From assembly GCA_036272595.1 (NCBI GenBank), contig DATAYM010000058.1, positions 74,844 through 138,843 on the forward strand: DNA of 64,000 bases, given 5' to 3'. Source of the stretch: Poindextera sp036272595. GTDB taxonomy: Bacteria > Pseudomonadota > Alphaproteobacteria > Caulobacterales > Caulobacteraceae. Below are positions 8,295-17,079 of this stretch, one piece after another. The notes below the pieces were generated by a model. The model worked only from the letters and a program-made list of their open reading frames with translations, was not told the DNA's origin and searched no databases. The position numbers were made by a program, and so were the translations under genes. Numbering within the stretch: the stretch's first letter is position 1; each line of letters starts with the position of its first letter.

Positions 8295-9236
8295 ATGCCT
8301 GCACTTTTCCGTGGACCCGTCGCTTGGCTGGCCATCCTGGCCATCGTCGTCGCCGCGGGCCTCGGGGCCGTGATGCTGAAGTTCGGCAAGGACCACGGCC
8401 TGGGCGCCGGCCCGGCCCAGGCGGCGGCCGCCCCGCCGTCGCTCTATATCGCCGTCGCCGAGGGCAAGGCCGATGTCGAGGGCGGCGTGATCTCCGTCGC
8501 CGCCCGCACCGCCGGCATCGTTTCCAGCGTCTATGTCCAGGAGGGCGACAGCGTGACCAAGGGCCAGATCCTGGCCCGGCAGGAGGACGATGCGCAGCGG
8601 CTGGCGGTCCAGACCGCGACGGCCAACCTGGCGCAGGCCGAGGCGCAGATCGGCCAGACTGAGGTGCAGCTGCGCACCGCCGAGCGGGAATATGCCCGGG
8701 TCGAGCCGCTGGCCGCCTCGCAGATCGTCTCCGGCCAGGAGGTCGACAAGGACCACGACGCCATCGCCGCCGCCAACGCCCTGCTCGGCGTCCAGCGCGC
8801 CGCCGTGGCCGCGGCCCAGGCGCAGCTGGCGCAGGCGCGCTATGGCCTGGAACAGACCCTGGTCCGCGCTCCGACGGACGGCCGCATCGTGCGCCGCTAC
8901 GCCAACCCCGGCTACGGCGCCTCGACCCTGAACGTCACCCCGATGTTCGACCTGGAGCCGGCCGGCCAGCACATCGTCCGCGCCGAGGTCACCGAGGGCG
9001 CCATCCCTGACGTGAGCCTCGGCCAGGCCGTTCGCGTGTCGGCCGAGGGCGACCCGTCGAAATACTATGACGGCCGGGTGCTGCGCCGCGCCGGCGTCTT
9101 CGGCGCCCGCAAGCTGCAGTCGGACGATCCCTCCGAACGCTCCGACGAACGGGTGGTGGAGGTGGTGGTCAGCGCCGACTCCGCTCCCTTCCTGGTCGGC
9201 CAGCGGGTGCTGGTGAAGTTCATGAAGGGGGCGTGA
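8295..9236 (+). CDS. HlyD-family periplasmic adaptor, DevB-like
   Basis: A 313-residue membrane-fusion protein. One N-terminal membrane anchor (AWLAILAIVVAAGLGAVML) is followed by the first lipoyl half-motif (ISVAARTAGIVSSVYVQEGD), a helical hairpin rich in Ala/Gln with LAQAEAQIGQTEVQLRTAE, and the second half-motif with APTDGRIVRR. A beta-barrel domain and the C-terminal VGQRVLVKF complete the usual order. It should bridge the FtsX-like permease to a TolC-type outer-membrane channel. No channel gene is adjacent, so one encoded elsewhere would be used. Confidence 0.92.
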   Translation: MPALFRGPVAWLAILAIVVAAGLGAVMLKFGKDHGLGAGPAQAAAAPPSLYIAVAEGKADVEGGVISVAARTAGIVSSVYVQEGDSVTKGQILARQEDDAQRLAVQTATANLAQAEAQIGQTEVQLRTAEREYARVEPLAASQIVSGQEVDKDHDAIAAANALLGVQRAAVAAAQAQLAQARYGLEQTLVRAPTDGRIVRRYANPGYGASTLNVTPMFDLEPAGQHIVRAEVTEGAIPDVSLGQAVRVSAEGDPSKYYDGRVLRRAGVFGARKLQSDDPSERSDERVVEVVVSADSAPFLVGQRVLVKFMKGA

Positions 9237-9289
9237 GGGCTTAGGGTGTATGGCGACGACCATACCGACTTCGCAGGGGAAGGTTTTTC

Positions 9290-9382
9290 GTGCTTCTGCT
9301 GTGCGGCGGTGACAAGTCGAGCCAGGATCGCGACATCGAGCGTGCGAAGGCGTTGGTGAAGGAGTTCAAGGATGAGCCTTAA
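9290..9382 (+). pseudogene. 3' remnant of a RelE/HigB-type toxin gene
   Basis: The last 30 codons of a toxin gene read VLLLCGGDKSSQDRDIERAK then ALVKEFKDEP and stop. This is the standard C-terminus of the HI1419-like 'addiction module killer' proteins (RelE/ParE superfamily) that precede HI1420-like antitoxins. Upstream the frame loses all similarity and meets a TAG at 9242, so about two thirds of the toxin is missing, including the core strands. The remnant still overlaps the antitoxin start by 11 bases, the normal arrangement. A small hairpin GTATGG/CCATAC lies at about 9248-9265. Confidence 0.7.
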
Positions 9383-9659
9383 AACGCGCCCCTTCGACCC
9401 GGCCGCGTACCTGGACACCGACGAAGCCATCGCCGCCTACGTGGACGAAGCCTTTCAGACCGACGATCCCGCTTTCATCACCCACGCCCTCGGCGTCGCC
9501 GCCCGCGCCCGTGGCATGACGCAGGTCGCCAAGGATGCCGGCCTGTCCCGCGAAAGCCTCTATAAGGCCCTCAGCGAGACCGGCAATCCGGAGTTCAGCA
9601 CCGTCCTTCGCGTCGCCAAAGCGCTCGGGCTGCGACTGACCACGACGTCCGTCGAGTAG
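9372..9659 (+). CDS. Antitoxin, HI1420/HigA-type HTH protein
   Basis: A 95-residue DNA-binding protein. The N-terminal RPFDPAAYLDTDEAIAAYVD and the helix-turn-helix ARGMTQVAKDAGLSRESLYK followed by NPEFSTVLRVAKALG are characteristic of the HI1420-type 'addiction module antidote' family. Such proteins repress their own operon and neutralise a RelE-like toxin. Here the partner toxin is reduced to its last 30 codons, so this is an orphan antitoxin. It could still act as a regulator or protect against related toxins; both are inference. Confidence 0.85.
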   Translation: MSLKTRPFDPAAYLDTDEAIAAYVDEAFQTDDPAFITHALGVAARARGMTQVAKDAGLSRESLYKALSETGNPEFSTVLRVAKALGLRLTTTSVE

Positions 9660-9757
9660 CGGCGACGTCGCCAAGCGCGGCGGTCGCGTCGCTTGACGCA
9701 CCGGCGGGCGGGCAGCAATACGGCGGCCGACGGGCAACCCCAGAAGGACTCAGCGAC

Positions 9758-10675
9758 ATGGCGGACATCCGCTTCGACGGCAAGGTGGCGATCGTGACGG
9801 GCGCGGGCGGCGGACTGGGCCGCCAGCATGCGCTGGAGTTGGCGCGGCGCGGGGCCAAGGTGGTGGTCAACGACCTGGGCGGTTCGGTCGACGGCTCCGG
9901 CGGCTCCTCGGCGGCGGCGCAGGCGGTGGTGGCCGAGATCAAGGCGGCCGGCGGCGAGGCCATGGCCGACGGCGCCTCGGTGACCGACGACGCCGGGGTC
10001 GCCAACATGGTCAAGGCGGCCATGGACGCCTGGGGCCGCATCGACATCCTGATCGCCAACGCCGGCATCCTGCGCGACAAGTCCTTCTCCAAGATGGAGC
10101 TGGCCGACTTCCAGGTGGTGATGGACGTGCACCTGATGGGCACCGTCAAGCCGACCAAGGCGGTCTGGGAGATCATGAAGGCGCAGAACTACGGGCGCAT
10201 CGTGGTCACCACCTCCTCGACCGGCCTCTACGGCAATTTCGGGCAGGCCAACTACGGCGCGGCCAAGCTGGCCCTGGTCGGCTTCATGAACACCATCAAG
10301 CTCGAGGGGCAGAAGAACAACGTCCACATCAACGCCATCGCCCCGGTGGCGGCGACGCGGATGACCGAGAACATCCTGCCGCCCCAGATCGCCGAGCGGC
10401 TGAAGCCGGAATATGTGACGCCAGGCGTCGTCTACCTGGTGTCGGAGGAGGCGCCGACGGGCGCCATCCTCACCGCCGGCGCCGGGACCTTCGCCCTGGC
10501 CCACATGTGCGAGACCGAGGGCGTCTATCTCGGCGAAGGCGGCCTTTCGGTGGAAGAGGTGCGCGACAACTGGGCGAAGATCACCGACGAGGCCGGCCAG
10601 CAGGCCTATGGCAACGGCGGGCTGCAGACCCAGAAGTTCCTCGCCAAGGCCATGGCCGCGCATCCGGCGGAATAG
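9758..10675 (+). CDS. SDR-family (3R)-hydroxyacyl-CoA dehydrogenase-like enzyme
   Basis: A 305-residue short-chain dehydrogenase. The nucleotide-binding motif TGAGGGLGRQHA lies at about residues 15-26, NDLGGS at the end of strand 2 marks the cofactor pocket, NAGILRD is the NAG motif, and the catalytic Ser-Tyr-Lys are in SSTGLYGNFGQANYGAAK. The length, NDLGG.VDGSG and the extra C-terminal segment after EEAPTGAIL match the dehydrogenase domain of peroxisomal multifunctional enzyme type 2, which acts on (3R)-hydroxyacyl-CoA. An AAGGA ribosome site precedes ATG 9758. It stands alone and is convergent with the amidohydrolase gene. Confidence 0.9.
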   Translation: MADIRFDGKVAIVTGAGGGLGRQHALELARRGAKVVVNDLGGSVDGSGGSSAAAQAVVAEIKAAGGEAMADGASVTDDAGVANMVKAAMDAWGRIDILIANAGILRDKSFSKMELADFQVVMDVHLMGTVKPTKAVWEIMKAQNYGRIVVTTSSTGLYGNFGQANYGAAKLALVGFMNTIKLEGQKNNVHINAIAPVAATRMTENILPPQIAERLKPEYVTPGVVYLVSEEAPTGAILTAGAGTFALAHMCETEGVYLGEGGLSVEEVRDNWAKITDEAGQQAYGNGGLQTQKFLAKAMAAHPAE

Positions 10676-10729
10676 ACGCTGCCCTCAGGCGGACGCGGCG
10701 GGGCGGCTCTCCGCCCTGCGACGCCCGCC

Positions 10730-11728
10730 TCACTTCGCCGGCGCAAGTCGCTGGCCCTGCCCGGTCAGGCGCGTCCAGTTGCCGTGCGCAAACCCGGCCT
10801 TGGCGGGGCCGTCGAGACCACAGGTGTCGAGGAACCGCCTGGCGTCGCGGCCCGGGCGGTACTGGTAGGGGAAGTCGGTGGAAAAGAGCAGGCGATCGGC
10901 GCCCACCACGCCCGCGGCGCGTTCGAGGTAATGGGGAAGGAACATCCCGCTTGCCGTGACGTAGAGGTTGGTCCGCAGGTAGGTCGCGATCGGATGGGCC
11001 AGTCCGGACACCCGGTCCATGGCGGCGAAGCGCTCGGCATAGAACAGCACCAGTTCGCCCCAATGGCCCAGGATCACCTGCAGGTCGGGCAGGCGATCGA
11101 ACACGCCGGCGAGGACGAGGCGGAGGAACTGAACGCCCGCATCGTAGTGCCAACCCAGGCCGTAGGTGGAGAAGGCCGTATCGACCGCCGGCGTGAACCC
11201 CGAATAGTAGGCCGCCCTCACGGCGATGTCGGGGGTCCGCGGATGGAGAAGGATCGGCGCGCCCAATGCCGCCGCGCTCTGGAAGATGGGCGCGAGGGTT
11301 GGATGGTCGAGGTTGTGCGCGCCCACCCGCCCACACAGCATCGTCGCCTTGAAGCCGAGCGTGCCGATGCAGCGCTCGAGCTCCAGAGCCGCCTCCTCCG
11401 GCATCGAGACCGGCACGGTGGCCATGGCCTGGAAACGGGTGGGATGAAGCGCCACCGCGGTGGCGAGGGCGTCGTTGGTCCGCCGCGCCATGTCTACGCT
11501 TTGCGGCCCAAGGTCATGCAGCATGGGCGTGGTCAGCGACAGGACCTGAACGTCCAGCCCGGCCTCGTCCATCAGGTCCAGCCGGTCCTGGGCGAGGTTG
11601 AGCAGGCGGCTCTCGATCGCGCCCGAATGGAAGGCGACGCTGGGGTCGAGCGCATCCAGCCCGATGGCTTCCCAGGCCTGGCGTATCCCGGACGTCAAAA
11701 AATGCTCTTCAACACCGATCAGCTGCAC
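10730..11728 (-). CDS. Amidohydrolase-family decarboxylase-like enzyme (ACMSD/resorcylate type)
   Basis: A 332-residue TIM-barrel protein. N-terminal IGVEEHF gives the Glu/His metal-binding start typical of gamma-resorcylate decarboxylase and ACMSD relatives. Further candidate metal and catalytic residues are His162 (LLHPRTPD), His222 (GHWGE) and Asp285 (FSTDFPY). These enzymes remove CO2 from aromatic or muconate acids, or act as lactonases. It lies 52 bases downstream of the pectinacetylesterase-like gene on the same strand, and a LysR gene is divergent to that, so all three probably form a small catabolic unit. The substrate is unknown. Confidence 0.85.
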   Translation of the reverse strand: MQLIGVEEHFLTSGIRQAWEAIGLDALDPSVAFHSGAIESRLLNLAQDRLDLMDEAGLDVQVLSLTTPMLHDLGPQSVDMARRTNDALATAVALHPTRFQAMATVPVSMPEEAALELERCIGTLGFKATMLCGRVGAHNLDHPTLAPIFQSAAALGAPILLHPRTPDIAVRAAYYSGFTPAVDTAFSTYGLGWHYDAGVQFLRLVLAGVFDRLPDLQVILGHWGELVLFYAERFAAMDRVSGLAHPIATYLRTNLYVTASGMFLPHYLERAAGVVGADRLLFSTDFPYQYRPGRDARRFLDTCGLDGPAKAGFAHGNWTRLTGQGQRLAPAK

Positions 11729-11780
11729 GAATAGCCTCCGTCGTTTTGGCGTGTTCCAGGTCCAGGTTCGACGCGGAGGG

Positions 11781-12896
11781 TCACCGAGGAAATGCGGGGC
11801 GCCGCCAATGGTGCTCGGGGGTTTCGCAGTCCACGCAGGCCACGTCCTCTACCGGCTCGCCCGTAATGGCCGCCGTAAACCAATCGAGGAACCGCACGCC
11901 GTTGGTCTGACGCGTGTAGAACCGGTCCAGCACATGGGGACGGCCGCGGTTGTCCAGCGCGTTAATGGCCGGCACGGCGTCATAGTATCCGCCGATGACG
12001 GCTTCGTCGTTTCCCCAGCTCGTATAGGTGCGAAAGTTGCCAACCTTGGCGCGAATATAGGCGTGCCCGTCATCCAGGTTCGCCGCGACATCGGGGTCTT
12101 TGACGCCCATGAGCCGCAGGAAAAGCGCCTGCACGCTGTCGTGCCTTTCGTTATACTGATGAAAGGTGATCTCGGGATGGAGCATGGCCGCCCGGATATA
12201 GAGATCCTCCCAGGACAGCCCGTCCGTGCTGAGGTCTTCGAACCCTTTGACCTTCTTGAGGACGTTCGCCGTCCCCCAGGATTCCAGGAGCGGCGCAAGT
12301 CTGTCGCCCACGCGATAGGCGCCCGCCCCATCGGCGAAATGCGTGACGGCCGCGTCCGGATAGTGTTGGGCGACGATATGGGTGAAAACGGGCGAGGCCA
12401 TCGCACCCGCGCTCCACCCCATCACGGCGATGGACTCGGCGTCCGGGTAGGTCTTGAACATCCAGTCCAGGGCCGACACCGCGTTGTCGTAACCCTTGTG
12501 CAGGATGGTGATCTCGCCCGCAGGCCGGCCGTTGATCGCCGGCACGTCGTAGGTCGTGACCGAGTCGCCGAGGAAGGCGTCTCCGTTCGCGGTGGGAAGA
12601 AAGACCATGGTGTGGCCGGCGAGCGGGTTTTCCGGATTCTCCGTGTCAAAGACCCCGCCGAAGTCGCTCGGACCGTCCGCGAGGCCCGCGAACGGCCGGT
12701 AGTGCGGTTGCCCGTGCAGGGCGCAGTTCTCGCCGGTCCAGCATGCGCCGCCGCCGGAGAGGATGAGGGCGAGCCTGGCAGGGTCGCCTTCCTTCGCCCA
12801 GAACGAATAGGGCGTGCCCTGGGAGCATCCCGGCGCCCCGACCGGCACGACGTTTCGCCAGCCCTGCATCGAGGGCGGAACGAGCTGGGTTTGCAT
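11781..12896 (-). CDS. Pectinacetylesterase/Notum-like alpha/beta hydrolase
   Basis: A 371-residue protein. LSGGGACWTGENCA gives the Gly-rich oxyanion loop with paired Cys typical of pectinacetylesterases, VMGWSAGAMASP is the nucleophile elbow (Ser), and a late His occurs in ETPEHHW. The segment FLPTANGDAFLGDS corresponds to the family's 'GD.h.G' region. No clear signal peptide is seen at the chosen start, so it may be cytoplasmic, unlike most family members. It is likely the first gene of a two-gene operon with the amidohydrolase and divergent from a LysR-type regulator. Ester hydrolysis of a plant-derived compound is inference. Confidence 0.7.
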   Translation of the reverse strand: MQTQLVPPSMQGWRNVVPVGAPGCSQGTPYSFWAKEGDPARLALILSGGGACWTGENCALHGQPHYRPFAGLADGPSDFGGVFDTENPENPLAGHTMVFLPTANGDAFLGDSVTTYDVPAINGRPAGEITILHKGYDNAVSALDWMFKTYPDAESIAVMGWSAGAMASPVFTHIVAQHYPDAAVTHFADGAGAYRVGDRLAPLLESWGTANVLKKVKGFEDLSTDGLSWEDLYIRAAMLHPEITFHQYNERHDSVQALFLRLMGVKDPDVAANLDDGHAYIRAKVGNFRTYTSWGNDEAVIGGYYDAVPAINALDNRGRPHVLDRFYTRQTNGVRFLDWFTAAITGEPVEDVACVDCETPEHHWRRPAFPR

Positions 12897-13006
12897 GAAT
12901 GTACGCCTCGACGTGTGAATGTGGATGGCTTTCGCCTTGAAGTTCGACCGCGAAGATGTGGGACCCTGTCGGCGAGCGCCAGACGCACCCCACGCACAAG
13001 ACAGTT

Positions 13007-13032
13007 GCGTCAGACGCTATGGCTGATGACGC
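13007..13032. promoter_or_regulatory. Candidate LysR-type operator
   Basis: GCGTCA at 13007-13012 is mirrored by TGACGC at 13027-13032 with a 14-base spacer, 20 bases before the LysR-type start codon at 13053. Dyads of this kind in the divergent region are common recognition sites of LysR regulators that control themselves and the facing operon. Only the symmetry is seen; binding is inferred. Confidence 0.4.
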
Positions 13033-13052
13033 GGATCCGGTAGGCTTGGTTC

Positions 13053-13976
13053 ATGGACAGCATGGATATGAACCTGCTGGTCGCGCTGGACGCATTGCTC
13101 GCCGAGGGCAGCGTGACAGGGGCGGCCCGACGCCTCGGCCTGAGTTCTTCGGCCATGAGCCGCACCCTGGCGCGGCTGCGATCCGCGACCGGCGATCCGC
13201 TGCTGGTGCGCGCCGGGCGCGGGCTCGTGCCGACACCCCGCGCCGCCGAACTGCGCGATCAGGTGCATCGGCTCACCCGCGACGTACGCACGGTCCTAAG
13301 TCCGGATTCCAGCCATCTGGACCTCGCCGCTCTTGAGCGAGTCTTCACCCTTCGCGCCGGCGAAGGGTTCATAGACCGGTTCTCCGCGCCGTTGGTGGCC
13401 GCGGTCATCGAAGTCGCGCCCCATGTGCGACTGCGCTTCGCGCCCAAGCCCGACAAGGACGCTCTTCCGCTCCGGGATGGACAGATCGACCTTGAGATCG
13501 GGGTGCTGGGAACCTCCGCCCCGGAGGTGCGGGCGCGCTTCCTGTTCCGCGACGTCTTCATCGGCGCGGCCCGGATCGGCCATCCCCTGCTGGAGGGCGC
13601 CATCACGCCCGAGCGCTATGCGGCTTGCCGTCATGTGGTGGCGTCACGCCGAGGCAAATTCACCGGGCCGGTCGACGACGCCCTCGAAGCGCTTGGGCTC
13701 AGGCGAGAGGTCGTCGCCGTCGTGCCCGGGTTTCCGGATGCGATGCGTATCGCGCGGACCACCGACCTAGTTGCGCTCGTGCCGGGTTCGGGTCTCGCCA
13801 GCCCGAGCGGCGCCGACTCCAACGGGCAGGGCCTTGTCGGCTTCGAGCTTCCCGTTCGCACGCCGCCGATCGCGGTATCCGCGATGTGGCATCCCCGAAT
13901 GGACGCCGACCCGGCGCATAGATGGCTGCGCGACACCGTCGTGGCCGTCTGCCATGCGGCGGCGCCGCGACGGTGA
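13053..13976 (+). CDS. LysR-family transcriptional regulator
   Basis: A 307-residue regulator. The N-terminal winged HTH reads NLLVALDALLAEGSVTGAA, then RRLGLSSSAMSRTLARLR, the standard LysR recognition helix. The periplasmic-binding-like effector domain follows (FTLRAGEGFIDRF, then DLEIGVLG). It is closest in layout to NodD/LinR-like members that begin with a short MDMNLL lead. ATG 13053, 13062 and 13068 are all possible starts. It is divergent from the esterase-amidohydrolase pair, with the two symporter genes downstream on its own strand, so it may control either or both. The effector is unknown. Confidence 0.92.
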   Translation: MDSMDMNLLVALDALLAEGSVTGAARRLGLSSSAMSRTLARLRSATGDPLLVRAGRGLVPTPRAAELRDQVHRLTRDVRTVLSPDSSHLDLAALERVFTLRAGEGFIDRFSAPLVAAVIEVAPHVRLRFAPKPDKDALPLRDGQIDLEIGVLGTSAPEVRARFLFRDVFIGAARIGHPLLEGAITPERYAACRHVVASRRGKFTGPVDDALEALGLRREVVAVVPGFPDAMRIARTTDLVALVPGSGLASPSGADSNGQGLVGFELPVRTPPIAVSAMWHPRMDADPAHRWLRDTVVAVCHAAAPRR

Positions 13977-14096
13977 AACCGTCCGCAGGACGGCGCAAGC
14001 GGATAGGGCTTGCGTCGCCTGGCTAACCGTCGTTCAGTTTTGCGATCAAGCGTCCGCCAGAGACGTCCAACGGAAACATCAGTCCAGGACCTCCGC

Positions 14097-15542
14097 GTGA
14101 CCTCAACGACCAGTGCATCGCCTGCCCATACCCGGCTTTCGCTGCCGGCCCTGATCGCCTTTTCGCTGCCCGGCCTGCCGACCGGGGCGCTGGCGATCGG
14201 CCTCGGCGTCTTCCTGCCGCGCTACTACGCCGGCCATTTCGGGCTGGCCCTGGCGGCCGTCGGTGGCGTTTTCGGGCTGATCCGCATCCTCGACACCTTC
14301 GTCGACCCCGTCCTCGGCCTGGTCATGGATCGCACCCGCACCCCCATCGGCCGCTACCGGCCCTGGCTGATCGCCGGCGTGCCGATCCTGATGCTGGCGG
14401 TCTTCATGCTGTTCGAGCCGCTCACCAAGGTCACCCTCGCCTATCTGTTCGGCTGGCTGCTGGTCTACTATGTCGGCACCTCGGTGCTGACCCTGTCGCA
14501 CTCGGCCTGGGCGTCGGTGATCGCCGCCAAGTACCATGAGCGATCGCGCGTCTTCGGCGTGATGCAGGTGGTCGGCATCGTCGGCGCGACCGTGGTGCTG
14601 ATCCTGCCGTCGGTGCTCGAAGGCCGCCACGGCGTGGCGCCGGGCGGCGCGGTGCCGCTGATGGGCTGGTTCGTCTTCTTCGCCGCGCCGTTCGGGGTCT
14701 TACTGGCGCTGCTGCGCACGCCCGAGCGCATCACCCAGGAGGCGCCGTCCGAGCGCCTGCAGGTGCGCGACTATCTGCAGATGGTGCTGCGGCCGGACAT
14801 GCGCCGGATCATCGTCGCCGACTTCTGCCTGGCGCTCGGACCGGGATGGATGGGCGCGATCTACCTGTTCTATTTCCACGACGCGCGCGGCTTCACCATC
14901 GCCCAGGCCAGCATCCAGCTCCTGATCTATGTCGCCGCCGGCGCGGTCGGGGCCGGCGTGCTCAGCCGCGCGGCCATGCGCTTCGGCAAGCACCGCACCC
15001 TGATGGCGACCGCGGCCGGCTATTCGCTCGGCCTGATCCTGCTCACCTTCATGCCCAAGGGGCACATGCTGCCGGTCGGCATCTTCATGTTCATGATGGG
15101 CTTCCTGGCCACCAGTTTCGCCCTGCTCGACCGCGCCATGGTCGCCGACGTCGCCGACGCCGTGCGGCTGGAGCAGGGCAAGAACCGCGCCGGCCTGCTC
15201 TATTCGATGATCACCATGACCCAGAAGGTCGCCGGCGCCCTTTCCATCACCTTCTCGTTCGCCGTGCTCGGAACGATCGGCTACCAGGCCAAGGAAGGCG
15301 CCCGCAACACCCCTGCGGCGATCCACGGGCTTGAGCTGGTCTATCTGATCGGGCCGGTGGTGTTCGTCATGCTCGGGGCCGCCTGCTTCATCGGCTACAA
15401 GCTCGACGACAAGCGCCACGCCGAAATCCGCGCCGCCCTCGACGCCCGCGACGGCCTGACCGCCACGCCCGCCGTCCTGGACACCTTGTCCGGCTCGCAG
15501 ACCGAACCGGGCGGCATCGGCGACCCCGCCCCGGCCGAGTGA
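14097..15542 (+). CDS. GPH-family sugar/cation symporter (MelB-like MFS)
   Basis: A 481-residue, 12-helix transporter starting at GTG 14097 with AGGA 7 bases upstream; a longer frame from 14010 was rejected. DRTRTPIGRYRPWLIAG is the diagnostic loop of glycoside-pentoside-hexuronide:cation symporters, where the Asp and Arg couple cation and substrate. KYHERSRVFGVMQVVG is the second conserved loop. It is followed 100 bases on by a paralogue of similar length sharing LPRYY, RTxTPIGRYRPWL and GYKLD.xRHAEIRAAL. Import of a glycoside or uronate is typical for the family; the actual substrate is unknown. Confidence 0.9.
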   Translation: MTSTTSASPAHTRLSLPALIAFSLPGLPTGALAIGLGVFLPRYYAGHFGLALAAVGGVFGLIRILDTFVDPVLGLVMDRTRTPIGRYRPWLIAGVPILMLAVFMLFEPLTKVTLAYLFGWLLVYYVGTSVLTLSHSAWASVIAAKYHERSRVFGVMQVVGIVGATVVLILPSVLEGRHGVAPGGAVPLMGWFVFFAAPFGVLLALLRTPERITQEAPSERLQVRDYLQMVLRPDMRRIIVADFCLALGPGWMGAIYLFYFHDARGFTIAQASIQLLIYVAAGAVGAGVLSRAAMRFGKHRTLMATAAGYSLGLILLTFMPKGHMLPVGIFMFMMGFLATSFALLDRAMVADVADAVRLEQGKNRAGLLYSMITMTQKVAGALSITFSFAVLGTIGYQAKEGARNTPAAIHGLELVYLIGPVVFVMLGAACFIGYKLDDKRHAEIRAALDARDGLTATPAVLDTLSGSQTEPGGIGDPAPAE

Positions 15543-15561
15543 GGAACGTGAATTGATACGT

Positions 15562-15579
15562 GCGCCCTGGCCAGGGGCG
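15562..15579 (+). terminator. Hairpin between tandem symporter genes
   Basis: The stem CGCCCTGG/CCAGGGGCG (one bulge) is followed by TGATTTAATT, and a second small hairpin ACGCC-AAA-GGCGT lies at 15603-15615. Together they could separate the expression of the two symporters, but the T tract is weak. Confidence 0.4.
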
Positions 15580-15642
15580 TGATTTAATTCGGCAAATTAG
15601 GAACGCCAAAGGCGTCCAATAGCGATTTTGGGAGGATCGACC

Positions 15643-17064
15643 TTGAGTACACACCCTGACTCCGCGCCGTCCGCGACGGCCAGGACATCCCTGCCGACGG
15701 TGTTCGCCTTCGGCTCGATGGGGGTTCCGCTGGCCGCCCTCGCGGTTGTCGCCGGCGTCTACCTGCCGCGCTACTACGTCAGCCTGGGCCTCAGCTTCCT
15801 GGCGGTCGCCGGGGCCATCAGCCTGGTGCGGTTCATCGACATCGCCTTCGATCCGCTGGTCAGTCTTTTGATGGACCGCACCACGACGCCGATCGGCCGC
15901 TACCGGCCATGGCTGGTCGTCGGCGCGCCCATCGTCATGTTCGCCACCTGGAAGCTGCTCTCGCCATCCGCCGCCTCTTTCACGACCGGCTATCTGATCC
16001 TCTGGTCGCTGGTCTACGCCGCCGGATCCTCGATGGTGCTGCTCGGGCTGGCGGCTTGGACGGCGAAGCTGGCGCTGAGCTACAACGACCGCTCGCGGGT
16101 CTATGGCTGGACCACCGGCATGGCCGTGATCGGCTCGGTGGCGATCCTGCTGCTGCCGGTCTTCACCCACGGCAAGATCGTGCTCGGCCAAGCCAAGAGC
16201 ATGCCGACGATCGGACTGATCCTGATCGTCGCCATCCCCATCGCCCTCGTCATCTGCGCCCTGTTCACGCCGGACAAGATCGCCGCCGCCGCGCCGCGGC
16301 CCAGGTTCTCGGTGTCCGACATGATCAACGCCATTTCGCGCCCGGCGATGATCCGCATCATCTTCGCCGACCTTCTGCTGACGCTCGGACCGGGCACCAC
16401 GGCGCCGCTCTATGTTTATTTCTTCCATGACGCCAAAGGCTTCAGCGTCGCCAATGTCGGCTTCCTGCTGATCTTCTATATCGGAGCCGGACTGTTCGGC
16501 GCGCCGCTGTGGGGCCGCCTTGCCCAACGGTTCAGCAAGCACCGCACGGTTCAGATCGCCTGCGTCTGCTACGCCATCTGCCAGACGACGCTGATGATGA
16601 TCCCCAAGGGCCTGCTGCTGCCGACGGCGCTGGGCATGTTCACGGTGGGCTTCTGCGCCAGCGCCTTCCTGGTGCTGGTCCGGTCCATGGTCGCCGACAT
16701 CACCGACGAGGTGCGGCTGGAGCGCGGCCAGGACCTGACCAGCCTGATCTTCTCCATGGTCACCACCACCACCAAGATCGGCGCGACCATCACCGTGCTG
16801 ATCGTTTTCCCGATCCTGGCGGCGGTCGGCTACAACGGCAAGGAAGGGGTGGTGAACACCCCGCACGCCATCTTCGGGCTGGAGATGTGCTACCTGTTCG
16901 CGCCGATCATCCTGGTCTGGTTCGGCGGGGCCATGTTCTTCGGCTACAAGCTGGACTCCGCCCGCCACGCCGAGATCCGGGCGGCGCTGGAGTCCCATGA
17001 CGAAGCCGCGGCGCTGGAGAGCCTGACCGGCCCGACCGCCCTTACCGAGGCGCCGGCGGAATAG
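15643..17064 (+). CDS. GPH-family sugar/cation symporter, second paralogue
   Basis: A 473-residue, 12-helix transporter. The start is TTG at 15643 because GGAGG lies exactly 7 bases before it and no ATG is nearby. The coupling loop MDRTTTPIGRYRPWL and the second loop NDRSRVYGWTTG match its upstream neighbour, and both end with a GYKLDSARHAEIRAAL-like helix and a short Pro/Ala-rich tail. The pair clearly arose by tandem duplication. Divergence in the central helices suggests different substrates. The stop lies 15 bases from the convergent ureidoglycolate-lyase-like gene. Confidence 0.9.
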   Translation: MSTHPDSAPSATARTSLPTVFAFGSMGVPLAALAVVAGVYLPRYYVSLGLSFLAVAGAISLVRFIDIAFDPLVSLLMDRTTTPIGRYRPWLVVGAPIVMFATWKLLSPSAASFTTGYLILWSLVYAAGSSMVLLGLAAWTAKLALSYNDRSRVYGWTTGMAVIGSVAILLLPVFTHGKIVLGQAKSMPTIGLILIVAIPIALVICALFTPDKIAAAAPRPRFSVSDMINAISRPAMIRIIFADLLLTLGPGTTAPLYVYFFHDAKGFSVANVGFLLIFYIGAGLFGAPLWGRLAQRFSKHRTVQIACVCYAICQTTLMMIPKGLLLPTALGMFTVGFCASAFLVLVRSMVADITDEVRLERGQDLTSLIFSMVTTTTKIGATITVLIVFPILAAVGYNGKEGVVNTPHAIFGLEMCYLFAPIILVWFGGAMFFGYKLDSARHAEIRAALESHDEAAALESLTGPTALTEAPAE

Positions 17065-17079
17065 GCCGGCGCGCCAGCC

